Source of the DNA: Methanomassiliicoccus sp.
Lineage (GTDB): Archaea > Thermoplasmatota > Thermoplasmata > Methanomassiliicoccales > Methanomassiliicoccaceae
Assembly (NCBI GenBank): GCA_018262895.1
Contig: JADFDJ010000003.1
Coordinates: 124,001-188,000 of the forward strand
Direction of reading: 5' to 3'
DNA: 64,000 nucleotides
Shown: piece after piece, positions 17,402-26,364 of the stretch
How positions within the stretch are numbered: the first letter of the stretch is position 1
Layout: each line of letters starts with the position of its first letter
The notes under the pieces: model-generated
Database searches by the model: none
Told to the model about the DNA's origin: nothing
Seen by the model: only the letters and a program-made list of their open reading frames with translations
Translations under genes and position numbers: made by a program

Positions 17402-18361
17402 ATGAAGACCCTCGCAGACCTAGGGGAGAAGGAGGTGGTGTCCTTGCTGCTCCAAGGGGTCAAGACCACGGTCGCCGTGGGGCCGGGAGATGATGCCGCG
17501 GCCATCGACCTGGGGGATCGGTACCTGGTCGTGTCCACCGATGTCATAACCCGCTCATCCCACATGCCCGACGGAATGACCGATTGGCAGGTGGGGTGGT
17601 TCGCCGCGGCCGTTAACTTCAGCGACATCGCGGCCATGGGCGCACGCCCCATAGGGCTGGTGATGGCCTACACTCTCCCGAGGGACATGCCGTTCAACAG
17701 GCTGGAGAGCATATCGCAGGGGGTCAATGACTGCTGTCGGGCCGTGGGCGCTGATCTCCTGGGCGGTGATACCAAGGAAGGCACGGGTATTGTCCTGGCA
17801 GGCACGGCATTGGGCCTGGTGGACAAGGACAAGATCCTGCTGCGCAGGGGTGCGAAGGAAGGGGACATGGTCGCCGTGACCGGCCCCCTGGGACTGTCCG
17901 CGGCGGGGTATGCGGCCATCAGGAACGGCATAGATGACCCCCGTGCCGTGAGGGCCCTCCTGGAACCTCAGCCCCGGACGGCCGAGGGTATGGTGCTGGC
18001 AGCCTCAGGGCAGGTGACCTCCTGTATGGACATAACCGACGGGCTGGCCTACTCCATCGGGGAGCTGTCGAGGCAGAGCGGAGCGGGTTTCGAGGTGATC
18101 TGGGAGAACATACCTATGGGGGAGGGAGTGGAGGAAGTGTCCCGGAAGAGCGGCGTCCCGCTGGAGGACCTGGTACTGCACTTCGGCGGAGACTATGAGC
18201 TTCTCTTCACATTCTCGCCCCAGGCGGTAATCCCGCTTCAGAAGGCGTTGGAGGGACGGATGCACATAATCGGTCAGGTCAAAGGGAGCGAGAACTTTAT
18301 GATCGTCGAAGGCAGGGCGGTACCTCTGGACACCAGGGGCTACGAGCACTTCAGGAGGTGA
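17402..18361 (+). CDS. thiL: Thiamine-monophosphate kinase
   Basis: 319 residues of the PurM/ThiL superfamily. Diagnostic stretches are VGPGDDAAAID near the start, NFSDIAAMGARP, GGDTKEG, and the C-terminal FGGDYELLFTF. It phosphorylates thiamine phosphate to thiamine diphosphate in the cytoplasm using ATP. Length is normal. Its stop (TGA, 18359-18361) is two bases before the ATG of amrS, whose AGGAGGTG ribosome site lies inside thiL, so the two are coupled. The upstream 160 bases contain AT-rich promoter material shared with the divergent larA; no thiamine riboswitch is evident. Confidence 0.92.
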   Translation: MKTLADLGEKEVVSLLLQGVKTTVAVGPGDDAAAIDLGDRYLVVSTDVITRSSHMPDGMTDWQVGWFAAAVNFSDIAAMGARPIGLVMAYTLPRDMPFNRLESISQGVNDCCRAVGADLLGGDTKEGTGIVLAGTALGLVDKDKILLRRGAKEGDMVAVTGPLGLSAAGYAAIRNGIDDPRAVRALLEPQPRTAEGMVLAASGQVTSCMDITDGLAYSIGELSRQSGAGFEVIWENIPMGEGVEEVSRKSGVPLEDLVLHFGGDYELLFTFSPQAVIPLQKALEGRMHIIGQVKGSENFMIVEGRAVPLDTRGYEHFRR

Positions 18362-18363
18362 CC

Positions 18364-19362
18364 ATGAAGGAGGCGAGATTCTGGACCGAAGAAGGGGACA
18401 GGGTGCGCTGCCATCTGTGCCCGCACTCCTGCCTCATCGGGCTCGGTAAGAGGGGCATCTGCGGCGTGAGGGAGAACCGCGAGGGCACCCTGTACAGCAT
18501 GAACTATGGGATGGTGTCCTCTATGAACGTCGATCCCATTGAAAAGAAACCTTTGTACCACTTCCATCCTGGCGAGGGCATATTCTCCCTGGGCAGCTTC
18601 GGATGCAATCTAAGGTGCCTTAATTGTCAAAACTACCTCATATCCCAGGCTACTGTGGGAGACCTGCTGCTCAGGGAGATGACCCCCACCGACGTGAGCG
18701 ATATCACCGTGGCGCAGGGCTGCCGTGGGGTGGCCTTCACCTACAACGAGCCGACCATCTGGCATGAGTTCACGTACGATGCCATGAAAATAGCTAAGGA
18801 GCGGGGGTTGTTCACCGTTTACGTCACCAACGGCTTCATCCAGGATGCCCCTCTTCGGGAGCTGTCCGCCCACTTGGATGCTATGAATATCGATGTCAAG
18901 GGGTTCACTGGGAGGTTCTACTCCGAGATATGCAGAGCTACCCTGGAGCCGGTGCTGCAGGCGGTTGAGCTGGCTCATGAGCTTGGCATACATGTGGAGC
19001 TCACCTACCTCATCATCCCCGGGGAGAACGATGACCGCGAGGAGATACTCCAATTCTCAAGATGGGTGGGGAAGATCGACCCCAACATACCTGTGCACTT
19101 CACGAAGTTCCATCCTGACTACCGGATGTTCGACCGGATCCCCACGCCCAGGTCCACGATGGAGATGGCGAAGGAGGTGAGCATGAGGGAGGGTTTGAAC
19201 TTCGTTTACCTCGGCAACATCAGCATCCCTGGAGGAGGGGACACCATATGCCCAAAATGCCACACCAAGGTCGTGGAGAGGGATGGCTACCGGGTCCTGC
19301 CCCTGAAGGTTCGCGAGGGACGGTGCACGGTGTGCGGCCGGGACCTGAACATGATACAATAG
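18364..19362 (+). CDS. amrS: AmmeMemoRadiSam-system radical SAM enzyme
   Basis: 332 residues of the PFL-activase-like radical SAM group. An N-terminal Cys motif (CHLCPHSC ... GICGVREN) precedes the radical SAM core CNLRCLNCQN; AFTYNEPTIW and the HVELTYLIIPGEND segment are typical of AmrS. Two C-terminal CxxC pairs (CPKC, CTVC) could form a zinc or Fe-S site. The partner genes Memo (AmrB) and AMMECR1 (AmrA) are not adjacent. The natural substrate of this system is unknown. Start ATG 18364 has AGGAGGTG five bases upstream and is coupled to thiL. Confidence 0.9.
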   Translation: MKEARFWTEEGDRVRCHLCPHSCLIGLGKRGICGVRENREGTLYSMNYGMVSSMNVDPIEKKPLYHFHPGEGIFSLGSFGCNLRCLNCQNYLISQATVGDLLLREMTPTDVSDITVAQGCRGVAFTYNEPTIWHEFTYDAMKIAKERGLFTVYVTNGFIQDAPLRELSAHLDAMNIDVKGFTGRFYSEICRATLEPVLQAVELAHELGIHVELTYLIIPGENDDREEILQFSRWVGKIDPNIPVHFTKFHPDYRMFDRIPTPRSTMEMAKEVSMREGLNFVYLGNISIPGGGDTICPKCHTKVVERDGYRVLPLKVREGRCTVCGRDLNMIQ

Positions 19363-19665
19363 AAGATAGTGGTGTGAGGGCATGAAGATCAAGTACTGGA
19401 CGCTCTCGATAGTTCGTGAGCATCCAGACGTCCTCCTAAGGCCTCGGACATTCGCCGCAGCCTGGGTGACGGATATGGTCGATGGACGGAGGTAAGGACG
19501 GACGGGTTCTCCATCGGACCTTAATGATGGTCGATCGATCATGTACAACAGACCTATCACTAATGTTGGGCCGTGATCCGCTGCACCTATCATCGGACCT
19601 ATGCATCCTCACGAACCGTCATCCCTGCTCCTCTAACCTTGACGGCAGCCCGAGATCCGGACCCT
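19363..19665. other. 303-base stretch with one possible 37-codon ORF
   Basis: Between amrS and the prepilin peptidase gene. From 19382 to 19495 there is an ATG-started ORF of 37 codons (MKIKYWTLSIVREH, basic and hydrophobic mix) preceded by GTGTGAGGG, which could be translated after amrS; I know no relative and it may be chance. The rest contains no recognisable gene, tRNA or repeat. Confidence 0.3.
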
Positions 19666-20562
19666 TCAGTGGATGAACAGGAACAGCAGGTTGCCCACGA
19701 TGACCGAGAACAACAGGGATGCGGCTATGGGAATTAGGAAAGGTATCTTGGGCGTGACCCATACCTCCTTGAGCCCGGCGGCGCTGAGCTTGTCCAGGTC
19801 CTCATTGACGGTCTCGGAGGCCGGGGGAAAGACGCTGAACTTCACCGCTCCCTCCTCCACGCGTTCCATGGGCCACACGAACTTGCCCCTGGCCTCCTCG
19901 ATGGGCATCCTGTACCCGAGCAGCATGGCGGGGAACCGGACCTGCTTCTTTGAAAGATTGTAGAAGAGGAGGAGGATAGGCACGATCACGGTGATGATCG
20001 CTGCGTTGAATAGGATTAGGAGCGGGAACGGCAGTACGAACTGGGCCGCGTCATAGGGAAGGTCGATAAGGGGTAGAGGCTCGATGATGGGATAGAGAGG
20101 GAACATGATGGAGAGAGCGATAAGGGCCTTCGCGTCCGCCCCACCCTTGATTATATCGAACTGGTAGAGCAGGATGAAGATCAGGAACATCATCGGTACT
20201 ATCATCAGCTTCCAGAAGTAGAGGTCAGCGTTGTACTGATAGATCATCACGGCAAGCAGTCCGAAGGCCATGGCGTACAATCCCAAGGGCAAGGGACTGA
20301 TCCCGTCCTCGAACATCCCCTTCCGGTCCCAGAAGATATCCAAGAAGAACCATGCGATCGGTGCCAGTATTGCCAGATATGCGATGTTGGCCCCATCTAA
20401 CAATATCTGAGCTGCCAGGAAGACCATTCCCGCCCCTCCGATCGCCATCCAGTACAGGTCCGATGCCTCTCTGGTCCTCCAATCGGCCCGGGCAGCGATG
20501 GCTAGCACGATGAACGCAATGGCAACCTTGAGGACAGAAATCCAGTCCATGTATCTGGCCAA
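19666..20562 (-). CDS. A24-family prepilin/preflagellin (archaellin) peptidase
   Basis: 298 residues with ~7 membrane helices. The two aspartates of this aspartic membrane protease family are visible: the first in ARADWRTREASD (about residue 26) and the second in the GxxD motif KGGADAKALIALS (~142). It would cut class III signal peptides of archaellins and type IV pilin-like proteins at the cytoplasmic face. A soluble segment of ~70 residues (GKFVWPMERVEEG ... ) precedes the last helix, as in archaeal members. Monocistronic; divergent from the MscS gene. Confidence 0.85.
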   Translation of the reverse strand: MARYMDWISVLKVAIAFIVLAIAARADWRTREASDLYWMAIGGAGMVFLAAQILLDGANIAYLAILAPIAWFFLDIFWDRKGMFEDGISPLPLGLYAMAFGLLAVMIYQYNADLYFWKLMIVPMMFLIFILLYQFDIIKGGADAKALIALSIMFPLYPIIEPLPLIDLPYDAAQFVLPFPLLILFNAAIITVIVPILLLFYNLSKKQVRFPAMLLGYRMPIEEARGKFVWPMERVEEGAVKFSVFPPASETVNEDLDKLSAAGLKEVWVTPKIPFLIPIAASLLFSVIVGNLLFLFIH

Positions 20563-20637
20563 ACGCTGGTTGCTAAAAACACTTTCTACATGGCTATCGA
20601 GGAAAATTAATTAGTGAGTATTTTATCCTGGCGGAAG

Positions 20638-22173
20638 ATGAGATGGAGCTTTGCGTTATCATCTGTCCTGCTGATCCTGACCGTGGCCGTCATGGTTCCG
20701 GTCGTCGCGGGGGAAGGAATTAACGTCCTGGAGGTCCAGGAGGGTTATGAGAAGATCGATGAGGCGACAGAGTCCATAACATTCACCTGGGTAGCGTACA
20801 ATAATGATACGGAACCCTACCTCCTGGAGATCGTGGGCACCTTGGGCCCCAGTTCCAACGGTAAGATGCCCTCCAACGTGGACCTGAAGATAGGCCAGGA
20901 CTATTCGGCGTTCGAGCCTGGTACCAGCCGGCAGATAGTCGTCGTGCTGTCTTCCACCCAGGCGGTGGAGTCCATGGACTTTCCCATCTATGTAAACATG
21001 ACCTTCACCAAGATGAGCGACCCCGATCAGGTGCTGGTGGTGCCCAAGGTGGCCGTGGTGCACGTGGAGGCGCTCTTCGAGTCCACGGGCAACAAGATCT
21101 TCGGGATCTGGGACAATAACTTCCCCTCCCCCTTCAACACCCTGATCTGGTCCTTCATATTCACCATCATTTTTTGGATATTCATAGCCGCCGTCATCTA
21201 CTTCGTCGTGGACCCCATCGTCCACATGCTCACAAGGAAGACCAAGACCGATCTGGACGATCGCATACTGGAGGTCACCAGGATCCCCATCTTCCTCCTC
21301 ATCATCATCTTTGGTCTGGTGGACTCGCTCTCCATCATTGACATACCCCAGGAGTGGCATGTGACCATCATCCTGCTATACCAGATCTTGCTCATCCTGG
21401 TCATCTCCTATGTGGTGTACCTTATTTTCGACAGGGTCATAATCTACTATGCCCAGAAGTGGGCCAAGGTCACTGATACAGAGATCGACGATGTGCTGGT
21501 GCCCCTTCTGCACAAGGCTGGCCTTATCCTCATACCCACATTCGCATTGGGGGCGGTGCTGAGCCTCTTCGGGGTCGACCTCACCCTCCTCGTTGCTGGC
21601 TTCGGCGTTGTGGGCATAGTCATCGCCTTTGCCGTCCAGGAGACCCTGAGCAACGTGTTCGCGGGAACCCAGCTACTGTTGGACCGCCCCTTCAAGATAG
21701 GGGACCTCGTGGAGCTCGATACCGGGGAGATCTGCGAGGTGAAGAAGATCGGCCTACGGTCCACCACCATGTACAACACCGCGGACCATGAGATAATCGT
21801 GGTGCCCAACAACGATGTCGTGAACAAGAAGGTGATCAACTACTCCCGGCCGGATATGCACCGCTCCATGAACGCAGAGATAGGTGTGGCCTACGGGACC
21901 GACCTGAACAAGGTGAAGGAGGTCCTTCTCAAGATCGCCTCCGACCATCCTGACATCATCAAACAAGAGGGGCAGATGCCATATGTCCGCTTGGCCAAGT
22001 TCGGCGATTCCTCCGTGGACTTCAAGCTGTGGTACAGAGTTGAGGTCAAGAATATGTGGAGGGTGGCATCCGAGGTACGCCAGGCCATATACGACAGGTT
22101 CATGGCCGAGGGCATCGAGATCCCATTTCCTCAGAACGTGGTGACCTTGAAGGAGGAGAAAAAGCGGTCTTAG
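20638..22173 (+). CDS. MscS-family mechanosensitive channel with exported N-terminal domain
   Basis: About 511 residues from ATG 20638. A signal peptide (FALSSVLLILTVAVMVPVVAG) precedes a ~125-residue beta-rich domain, probably outside the cell, then a hydrophobic region of several helices and a MscS core (from ~residue 300: VGIVIAFAVQETLSNVFAGTQLLLDRPFKIGDLVELD; and MYNTADHEIIVVPNND). The pore helix and beta domain are standard. It likely opens under membrane tension to release solutes. The extracellular domain is not typical of small MscS. TATA-like AAAATTAATT about 30 bases upstream suggests a leaderless transcript; GTG 20614 is an alternative start. Confidence 0.85.
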   Translation: MRWSFALSSVLLILTVAVMVPVVAGEGINVLEVQEGYEKIDEATESITFTWVAYNNDTEPYLLEIVGTLGPSSNGKMPSNVDLKIGQDYSAFEPGTSRQIVVVLSSTQAVESMDFPIYVNMTFTKMSDPDQVLVVPKVAVVHVEALFESTGNKIFGIWDNNFPSPFNTLIWSFIFTIIFWIFIAAVIYFVVDPIVHMLTRKTKTDLDDRILEVTRIPIFLLIIIFGLVDSLSIIDIPQEWHVTIILLYQILLILVISYVVYLIFDRVIIYYAQKWAKVTDTEIDDVLVPLLHKAGLILIPTFALGAVLSLFGVDLTLLVAGFGVVGIVIAFAVQETLSNVFAGTQLLLDRPFKIGDLVELDTGEICEVKKIGLRSTTMYNTADHEIIVVPNNDVVNKKVINYSRPDMHRSMNAEIGVAYGTDLNKVKEVLLKIASDHPDIIKQEGQMPYVRLAKFGDSSVDFKLWYRVEVKNMWRVASEVRQAIYDRFMAEGIEIPFPQNVVTLKEEKKRS

Positions 22174-22254
22174 GGTGGACCGACCTCTACTTTCGACAAA
22201 CATATTTCTAAGGTGTCGGTGCATTCGCATGTAAGAGGAATAGGAGGGAGCATC

Positions 22255-22752
22255 ATGGATGTGACCACGGCCATTCGTACACGCAGGAGCGTTCGCAGGT
22301 ACAAGAAGAAGGAGATCCCAGAAAACGTCCTCAAGGAGATTCTGGAGGCGGCACGCTTGGCCCCATCGGCGGCCAATAGGCAGGCCTGGGAGCTGATTGT
22401 GGTCAAGGACCCTGAGATAAAGGCAGGGCTGGTCCCTCTCTGCAAGAACCAGAAGTTCGTGGAGGAGTGCTCGGTATTCCTGGTCGCCGTTGAGGACCCC
22501 CAGCAGAAGTGGAGCCGGGTGGACGTGACCATCATGATGGACCATATAACCCTGGCCGCCCACGAGAAGGGGCTGGGAACATGCTGGATCGGTGCGTTCG
22601 ACAGGGAAAAGGTGGGAGAAGCCCTTGGTGTTCCGGGGAACCGTATGGTCACCGTGTGCCTGACCTTAGGCTATCCTGATGAGTCGCCGGAGGCGCGGCC
22701 ACGGAAATCGATGGACGAGCTGGTATACGAAAACAGGTATGGCGTCCGCTAG
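22255..22752 (+). CDS. Nitroreductase-family flavoprotein
   Basis: 165 residues. FMN-binding features of the family are seen: RTRRSVRRYKKKEIP at the start, ARLAPSAANRQAWELIVV, and GLGTCWIGAF with LTLGYP near the end. These are homodimeric FMN proteins that reduce nitro-compounds, quinones or other acceptors; in anaerobes the natural substrate is usually unknown. Start at ATG 22255, since the 14 residues encoded before it are not family-like. It has its own promoter space between the MscS gene and itself (82 bases). Confidence 0.85.
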   Translation: MDVTTAIRTRRSVRRYKKKEIPENVLKEILEAARLAPSAANRQAWELIVVKDPEIKAGLVPLCKNQKFVEECSVFLVAVEDPQQKWSRVDVTIMMDHITLAAHEKGLGTCWIGAFDREKVGEALGVPGNRMVTVCLTLGYPDESPEARPRKSMDELVYENRYGVR

Positions 22753-22816
22753 GAAAAGGGGAGATCGCCGTCAGGTCCCTCCCCGCTCGACCTGATCACT
22801 TGGCTGGGGCGAGGTA

Positions 22817-23791
22817 ATGATGACCGGAAAGGAGATCCCTCCTGTCAATGAAGAGCTTGACATCATCTCGTTGGTCTACGAGCTGACGAGCCAGATACCG
22901 CAGGGGATGGTGTCCACCTATGGCGATATGGCTGCTGCTCTGGGAGATCCCGTGGCTGCTAGGATGGTCGGAGAGGTGCTTTCAAAGAACCCCACACCCA
23001 TCATCGTGCCCTGCCACAGGGTCATCTACTCCACTGGAAGGGCGGGGTGGTATGGAGGCCTCGGTAAGGGGGCGGAGAAGAAGGAAAGATTGCTGAGGGA
23101 CGAGGGGGTGAGGGTGGAGGACGGCACGGTCCAGGACCTGGAAGCAATAAGGTTCACCGGTTTCCGTTCACGACCGGTCCTCAGGGAACTGCACGAGGAA
23201 CAGACCCGGCTCGGTGCCATGGTCGTAGAGGAGGACGATGGTGAGGAGCTGCAACTGGTAGCGGGCCTTGATGTGTCTTACGAAGGTACTGCCGCATACG
23301 GTGCTATGGTGGTCTGCGATCTCAAGACGGGGAAGGTGGTGGAGGAGAGGACGGAGCGCACCACCGTCAGGTTCCCATACATACCCACATATCTCGCCTA
23401 CCGAGAGCTCCCTGCCCTGCGGCCACTGATCGATCGTACAGAGGGGGCAGTGTACCTCGTGGACGGGCATGGAGTACTTCATCCGAGGGGAGCGGGGATC
23501 GCCTCGCAGCTGGGGTTGATGCTGGAGGTGCCCACCATAGGTGCGGCCAAGAGCCAGCTCGTTGGGGATGTGGGCGATGCCCAGGATGGCAAAGCCCCCG
23601 TTCTCCTGAACGGAGAGCTGAAGGGGTACCGCCTAGGCGAGGGAAGGAGGTATACCTATGTGTCAGTAGGTCACCGCGTGTCCCTGGCCACAGCAGTGGC
23701 GTTATGTGAACCTCTGATGAGGAAAGGCATCCCCCTTCCTCTTCGCCTAGCACATGACCTCGCCAACGAGCTCAGGAGATCGCACCGATGA
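22817..23791 (+). CDS. Fused O6-alkylguanine-DNA alkyltransferase and endonuclease V
   Basis: 324 residues. Residues ~12-100 form an AGT/Ogt C-terminal domain: a helix-turn-helix with the base-flipping Arg (~49) and the acceptor Cys66 in PCHRVI. Residues ~120-320 form endonuclease V: Asp152 (AGLDVSY), Glu197 (YRELP), Asp216 (VDGHG) are the catalytic metal ligands, and HPRGAGIASQLGL follows. It would remove alkyl groups from guanine and cut near deaminated bases such as hypoxanthine. The N-terminal domain usual in Ada/Ogt is absent. A natural fusion of this type has been characterised in Ferroplasma, a Thermoplasmata archaeon. The stop overlaps the start of panE by four bases. Confidence 0.92.
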   Translation: MMTGKEIPPVNEELDIISLVYELTSQIPQGMVSTYGDMAAALGDPVAARMVGEVLSKNPTPIIVPCHRVIYSTGRAGWYGGLGKGAEKKERLLRDEGVRVEDGTVQDLEAIRFTGFRSRPVLRELHEEQTRLGAMVVEEDDGEELQLVAGLDVSYEGTAAYGAMVVCDLKTGKVVEERTERTTVRFPYIPTYLAYRELPALRPLIDRTEGAVYLVDGHGVLHPRGAGIASQLGLMLEVPTIGAAKSQLVGDVGDAQDGKAPVLLNGELKGYRLGEGRRYTYVSVGHRVSLATAVALCEPLMRKGIPLPLRLAHDLANELRRSHR

Positions 23792-24675
23792 GGATCGTCG
23801 TGTTCGGGGCTGGGGCCTTGGGCAGCCTCTACGGAGGGCTTCTGTCCGAGGACCATGACGTCACATTGGTGGGCCGCCAGGAGCACGTCGATGCCGTGAA
23901 CGGGAGCGGCCTTCATATCAGCGGTCTGAGGGAGGGGGTCTACCGCCCAAAGGCCAGGACCAGCGCGGAAGGCCTGGGGATACAGGACCTGGTGCTGGTG
24001 ACGGTCAAGGCCTATGATACCCGCACGGCAGTACGGGAGGTGGAAGCGATGGTGGGAGAGGGGACGGCGGTGGTCTCGTTGCAGAACGGGCTCGGAAACT
24101 CGGAAATACTGGGTAGATCGTTCGGTCCGCGCGTCATCATGGGCGTGCCGTTCATGGGGGTCACCTTCTCCCGTCCCGGACATGTATGCCTGGCCGGCCT
24201 GGGTGAGACCGTTATGGGGTCGCCTTCCGGGCAGCACGGTCTGGCTATCAGGGTCAGCGAGACGCTATCGGCCGTGGGGCTGTCCACGCGGGTCTCCGCG
24301 AACATCTTCCCTGAGATCTGGATGAAGGCCATCGTCAACGCGTCCATCAATCCCATAACCGCTCTGGTTAGGAGGGAGAACGGATGCATATGCCAGCAGC
24401 GGGAGCTGCGAGAGCTTAGCAAAGCGGTATGCCAGGAGTGCACCAAGGCCGCAGAGGCCAACGGGATCGCTCTGGGACGGGGAGACCCTTTCGATAAGGT
24501 CGTGGAGGTCGCGAGGATGACCGCCCGTAACCGGTCCAGCATGCTTCAGGACGTGGAGCGTGGAAAGAGGACCGAGATCGACGCCATAAACGGGGCCCTG
24601 GCCGAGGCGGGAGAGTCCAGGGGCCTGAGCATGCCCGTCAACCGTGCGCTGTGGTCCCTGGTACGCTCGCTATAG
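23788..24675 (+). CDS. panE: 2-dehydropantoate 2-reductase
   Basis: 295 residues of the ApbA/PanE family. The NADP-binding start is VFGAGALGSLYGGLL. The catalytic Lys lies in FPEIWMKAIVNASINPITAL with the NP-T/AL motif, and an Asp/Ser region (RNRSSMLQDVERGKRTEID) follows; all are diagnostic. It reduces ketopantoate to pantoate for coenzyme A. The ATGA overlap with the AGT-EndoV gene indicates translational coupling although the functions are unrelated. Confidence 0.9.
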   Translation: MRIVVFGAGALGSLYGGLLSEDHDVTLVGRQEHVDAVNGSGLHISGLREGVYRPKARTSAEGLGIQDLVLVTVKAYDTRTAVREVEAMVGEGTAVVSLQNGLGNSEILGRSFGPRVIMGVPFMGVTFSRPGHVCLAGLGETVMGSPSGQHGLAIRVSETLSAVGLSTRVSANIFPEIWMKAIVNASINPITALVRRENGCICQQRELRELSKAVCQECTKAAEANGIALGRGDPFDKVVEVARMTARNRSSMLQDVERGKRTEIDAINGALAEAGESRGLSMPVNRALWSLVRSL

Positions 24676-24721
24676 TTCCAAAGCAATTAATAGCCTGGTC
24701 AGTTCATTATCAGGCGAGAGC

Positions 24722-25363
24722 ATGGTGGACGTCAAAGAGCTGACCAAGAGGGCACGGGTGCTGAACGAAAAGGGGCTGACCGACAGGGAGGTGGCCGACG
24801 AGCTCCATCTGTCGGTCGATACCGTCCGCTATCTGGTGGAGCAGGGCGAGGATGGCGGGCTGCCGCCCAGCGACGTGAAGATCGGGTGGAGGAGCCTGGG
24901 GGTCAGCGGCACCCGCATGGCGCTGATGAGCGAGATCCTCGCGGACATCATCGTGGAGGAGCTGGGCAAGCGGAAGGTAGAGGTGGATACTGTGCTTGGT
25001 ATCGCCCTCAACGGTGTGCCCTTCGCGACATATATATCGGAGAACCTCGGCCTGGACATTGCCGTATATAAGCCACCCGCTAAAAGGGGAGAGACAGGAG
25101 GTTCCATCTCCGCCAACTATGCGTCCATAGGGGGCAAGAGGATTGTCATCATCGACGACGTCATCACCACCGGCGCCACCGCGGAAGAGGCCGTCAAGGA
25201 TGTCCGGGAGGCGGGGGGTGAGCCCGTTCTGATCGTGGTCATCGTGAACAAGAGCAGCCTCAACGAGATAGGTGGGGTACCGCTCCGGGGCCTGATCAGG
25301 GCAAGATCGATGGGAGGGACCATCCTGGGAGGAGGTCCCCTGCACTCCTTCCCTTACCACTAG
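24722..25363 (+). CDS. HTH-phosphoribosyltransferase regulator (GfcR/PyrE-like)
   Basis: 213 residues from ATG 24722. Residues ~5-40 are a helix-turn-helix (LNEKGLTDREVADELHLSVDTVRYLV); the rest is a type I phosphoribosyltransferase with the PRPP-binding motif IVIIDDVITTGATAEEA. Haloarchaeal relatives (GfcR) regulate sugar catabolism, and others are annotated as orotate phosphoribosyltransferase-like. The HTH makes a regulator more likely than a pyrimidine enzyme, but both remain possible. It is followed by a DUF5788 gene two bases downstream. Confidence 0.8.
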   Translation: MVDVKELTKRARVLNEKGLTDREVADELHLSVDTVRYLVEQGEDGGLPPSDVKIGWRSLGVSGTRMALMSEILADIIVEELGKRKVEVDTVLGIALNGVPFATYISENLGLDIAVYKPPAKRGETGGSISANYASIGGKRIVIIDDVITTGATAEEAVKDVREAGGEPVLIVVIVNKSSLNEIGGVPLRGLIRARSMGGTILGGGPLHSFPYH

Positions 25364-25364
25364 G

Positions 25365-25814
25365 ATGCCCGATATAAAGGACGTCTGCCAAGGGCCTCCC
25401 CGCCTTTCCCGGGAGGACCGCGACAAGATCGTGTCGCGGATACACTCACTGCTGTTCTGGGTAGGCGAGATCATCCCCCAGGAGATCATCGTGGGAGACC
25501 GCAAGGTCAGCCTGCGGGACGTGGTGTTCAACTACATCGTTCGGGACAGCCATACCGAGGAGGAACGCCGCGAGGCAGAGACATTGGCAGGCCTGCTGGA
25601 TGATAGGATAAGGGAGCTGGAGAGGGAGATCAAACATGGGGACGTGACCCGTGCCAAGGCCTGCGGGCTCATGAACGAGGCCCGCTCCCTGATGAGGGCG
25701 GTTGACGAGCTCCGCAGCACCTCCGAGAAGGATGACCAGATCAAGTACCGCGAGCTGATGGGGAAGGTCGAGGATGCGAAGAGATGGCAGGAGTTCCTGA
25801 AAGAGGTCCGGTAA
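25365..25814 (+). CDS. DUF5788-like hypothetical protein
   Basis: 149 residues, highly charged and mostly helical. It starts one base after the stop of the HTH-phosphoribosyltransferase and is probably co-transcribed. The N-terminal pattern LSREDRDKIVSRIHSLLFWVGE and LRDVVFNYIV matches what I recall of the archaeal DUF5788 family, whose function is unknown. Two coiled-coil-like helices follow (DDRIRELEREIKHG; LRSTSEKDDQIKYRELM). A T-rich stretch after the stop (25830-25834) may be a terminator. Confidence 0.7.
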   Translation: MPDIKDVCQGPPRLSREDRDKIVSRIHSLLFWVGEIIPQEIIVGDRKVSLRDVVFNYIVRDSHTEEERREAETLAGLLDDRIRELEREIKHGDVTRAKACGLMNEARSLMRAVDELRSTSEKDDQIKYRELMGKVEDAKRWQEFLKEVR

Positions 25815-25853
25815 GGAGTTTTCATTCTATTTTTCCAGAAGCAGGTCTAGTTA

Positions 25854-25918
25854 AATTCGGAATAATTAAATAACATACCTCTATTATCATCAAAAAGTAT
25901 TGAGGAATTCGTAATATT
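25854..25918 (+). promoter_or_regulatory. Promoter of the Lrp-lysine operon with paired AATTCG-containing repeats
   Basis: An AATTCGGAATAATT element at 25854-25867 is echoed by AATTCGTAATATT at 25906-25918, 52 bases apart. An AT-rich TATA-like ATTAAATAAC (25865-25874) lies directly behind the first copy. The second copy is ~14 bases before the Lrp start. They are candidates for autoregulation by the Lrp protein, but AT-rich sequence makes chance resemblance easy. Confidence 0.4.
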
Positions 25919-25931
25919 CATTTCGGAAGAG

Positions 25932-26363
25932 GTGGAAAACGTGATTGATTACCTAGACGAGAAGATCATCGAGATCCTCAAGAAGGACTCACGACGACCC
26001 TTCGTGGACATCGCCAACCAGCTGAAGGTATCAGAGGGGACCATCCGCAGCAGGGTCCGCAAGTTGGTAGATGACAATGTCATCCAGTGCTTCACCATCA
26101 AGACGAGCAGCAAGAACGTCAAGGCAATAATCGAGATCAAGATCAACGTCAATGTGAACACTTCCGATGTCTCCGGTAAGATCTCCAAGTTCGAGGGCGT
26201 CTCCGAGGTCTTCGAGGTCACGGGCGAGGAGGATGTGGTCGCCATCATCGATGTCACCTCATCACCTCAGCTCAACGAGATCATCGAGAGGATCAGAAGG
26301 TTCGACAACGTGCAATCCACCCGGACCCGGCTGATCCTCAAGGAGCATTTCGGGGGCGCATGA
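25932..26363 (+). CDS. Lrp/AsnC-family transcriptional regulator
   Basis: About 143 residues: an N-terminal winged HTH (LDEKIIEILKKDSRRPFVDIANQLKVSEGTIRSRVRKL) and a C-terminal RAM/ACT-like ligand domain (EVFEVTGEEDVVAIIDV). Start is GTG 25932 or the GTG at 25941, the latter after GAGGTGG. It is the first gene of the lysine operon, with dapA one base after its stop, so it probably controls lysine synthesis in response to lysine or another amino acid, as LysM does in Sulfolobus. That specific function is inference from position. Confidence 0.85.
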   Translation: MENVIDYLDEKIIEILKKDSRRPFVDIANQLKVSEGTIRSRVRKLVDDNVIQCFTIKTSSKNVKAIIEIKINVNVNTSDVSGKISKFEGVSEVFEVTGEEDVVAIIDVTSSPQLNEIIERIRRFDNVQSTRTRLILKEHFGGA

Positions 26364-26364
26364 G

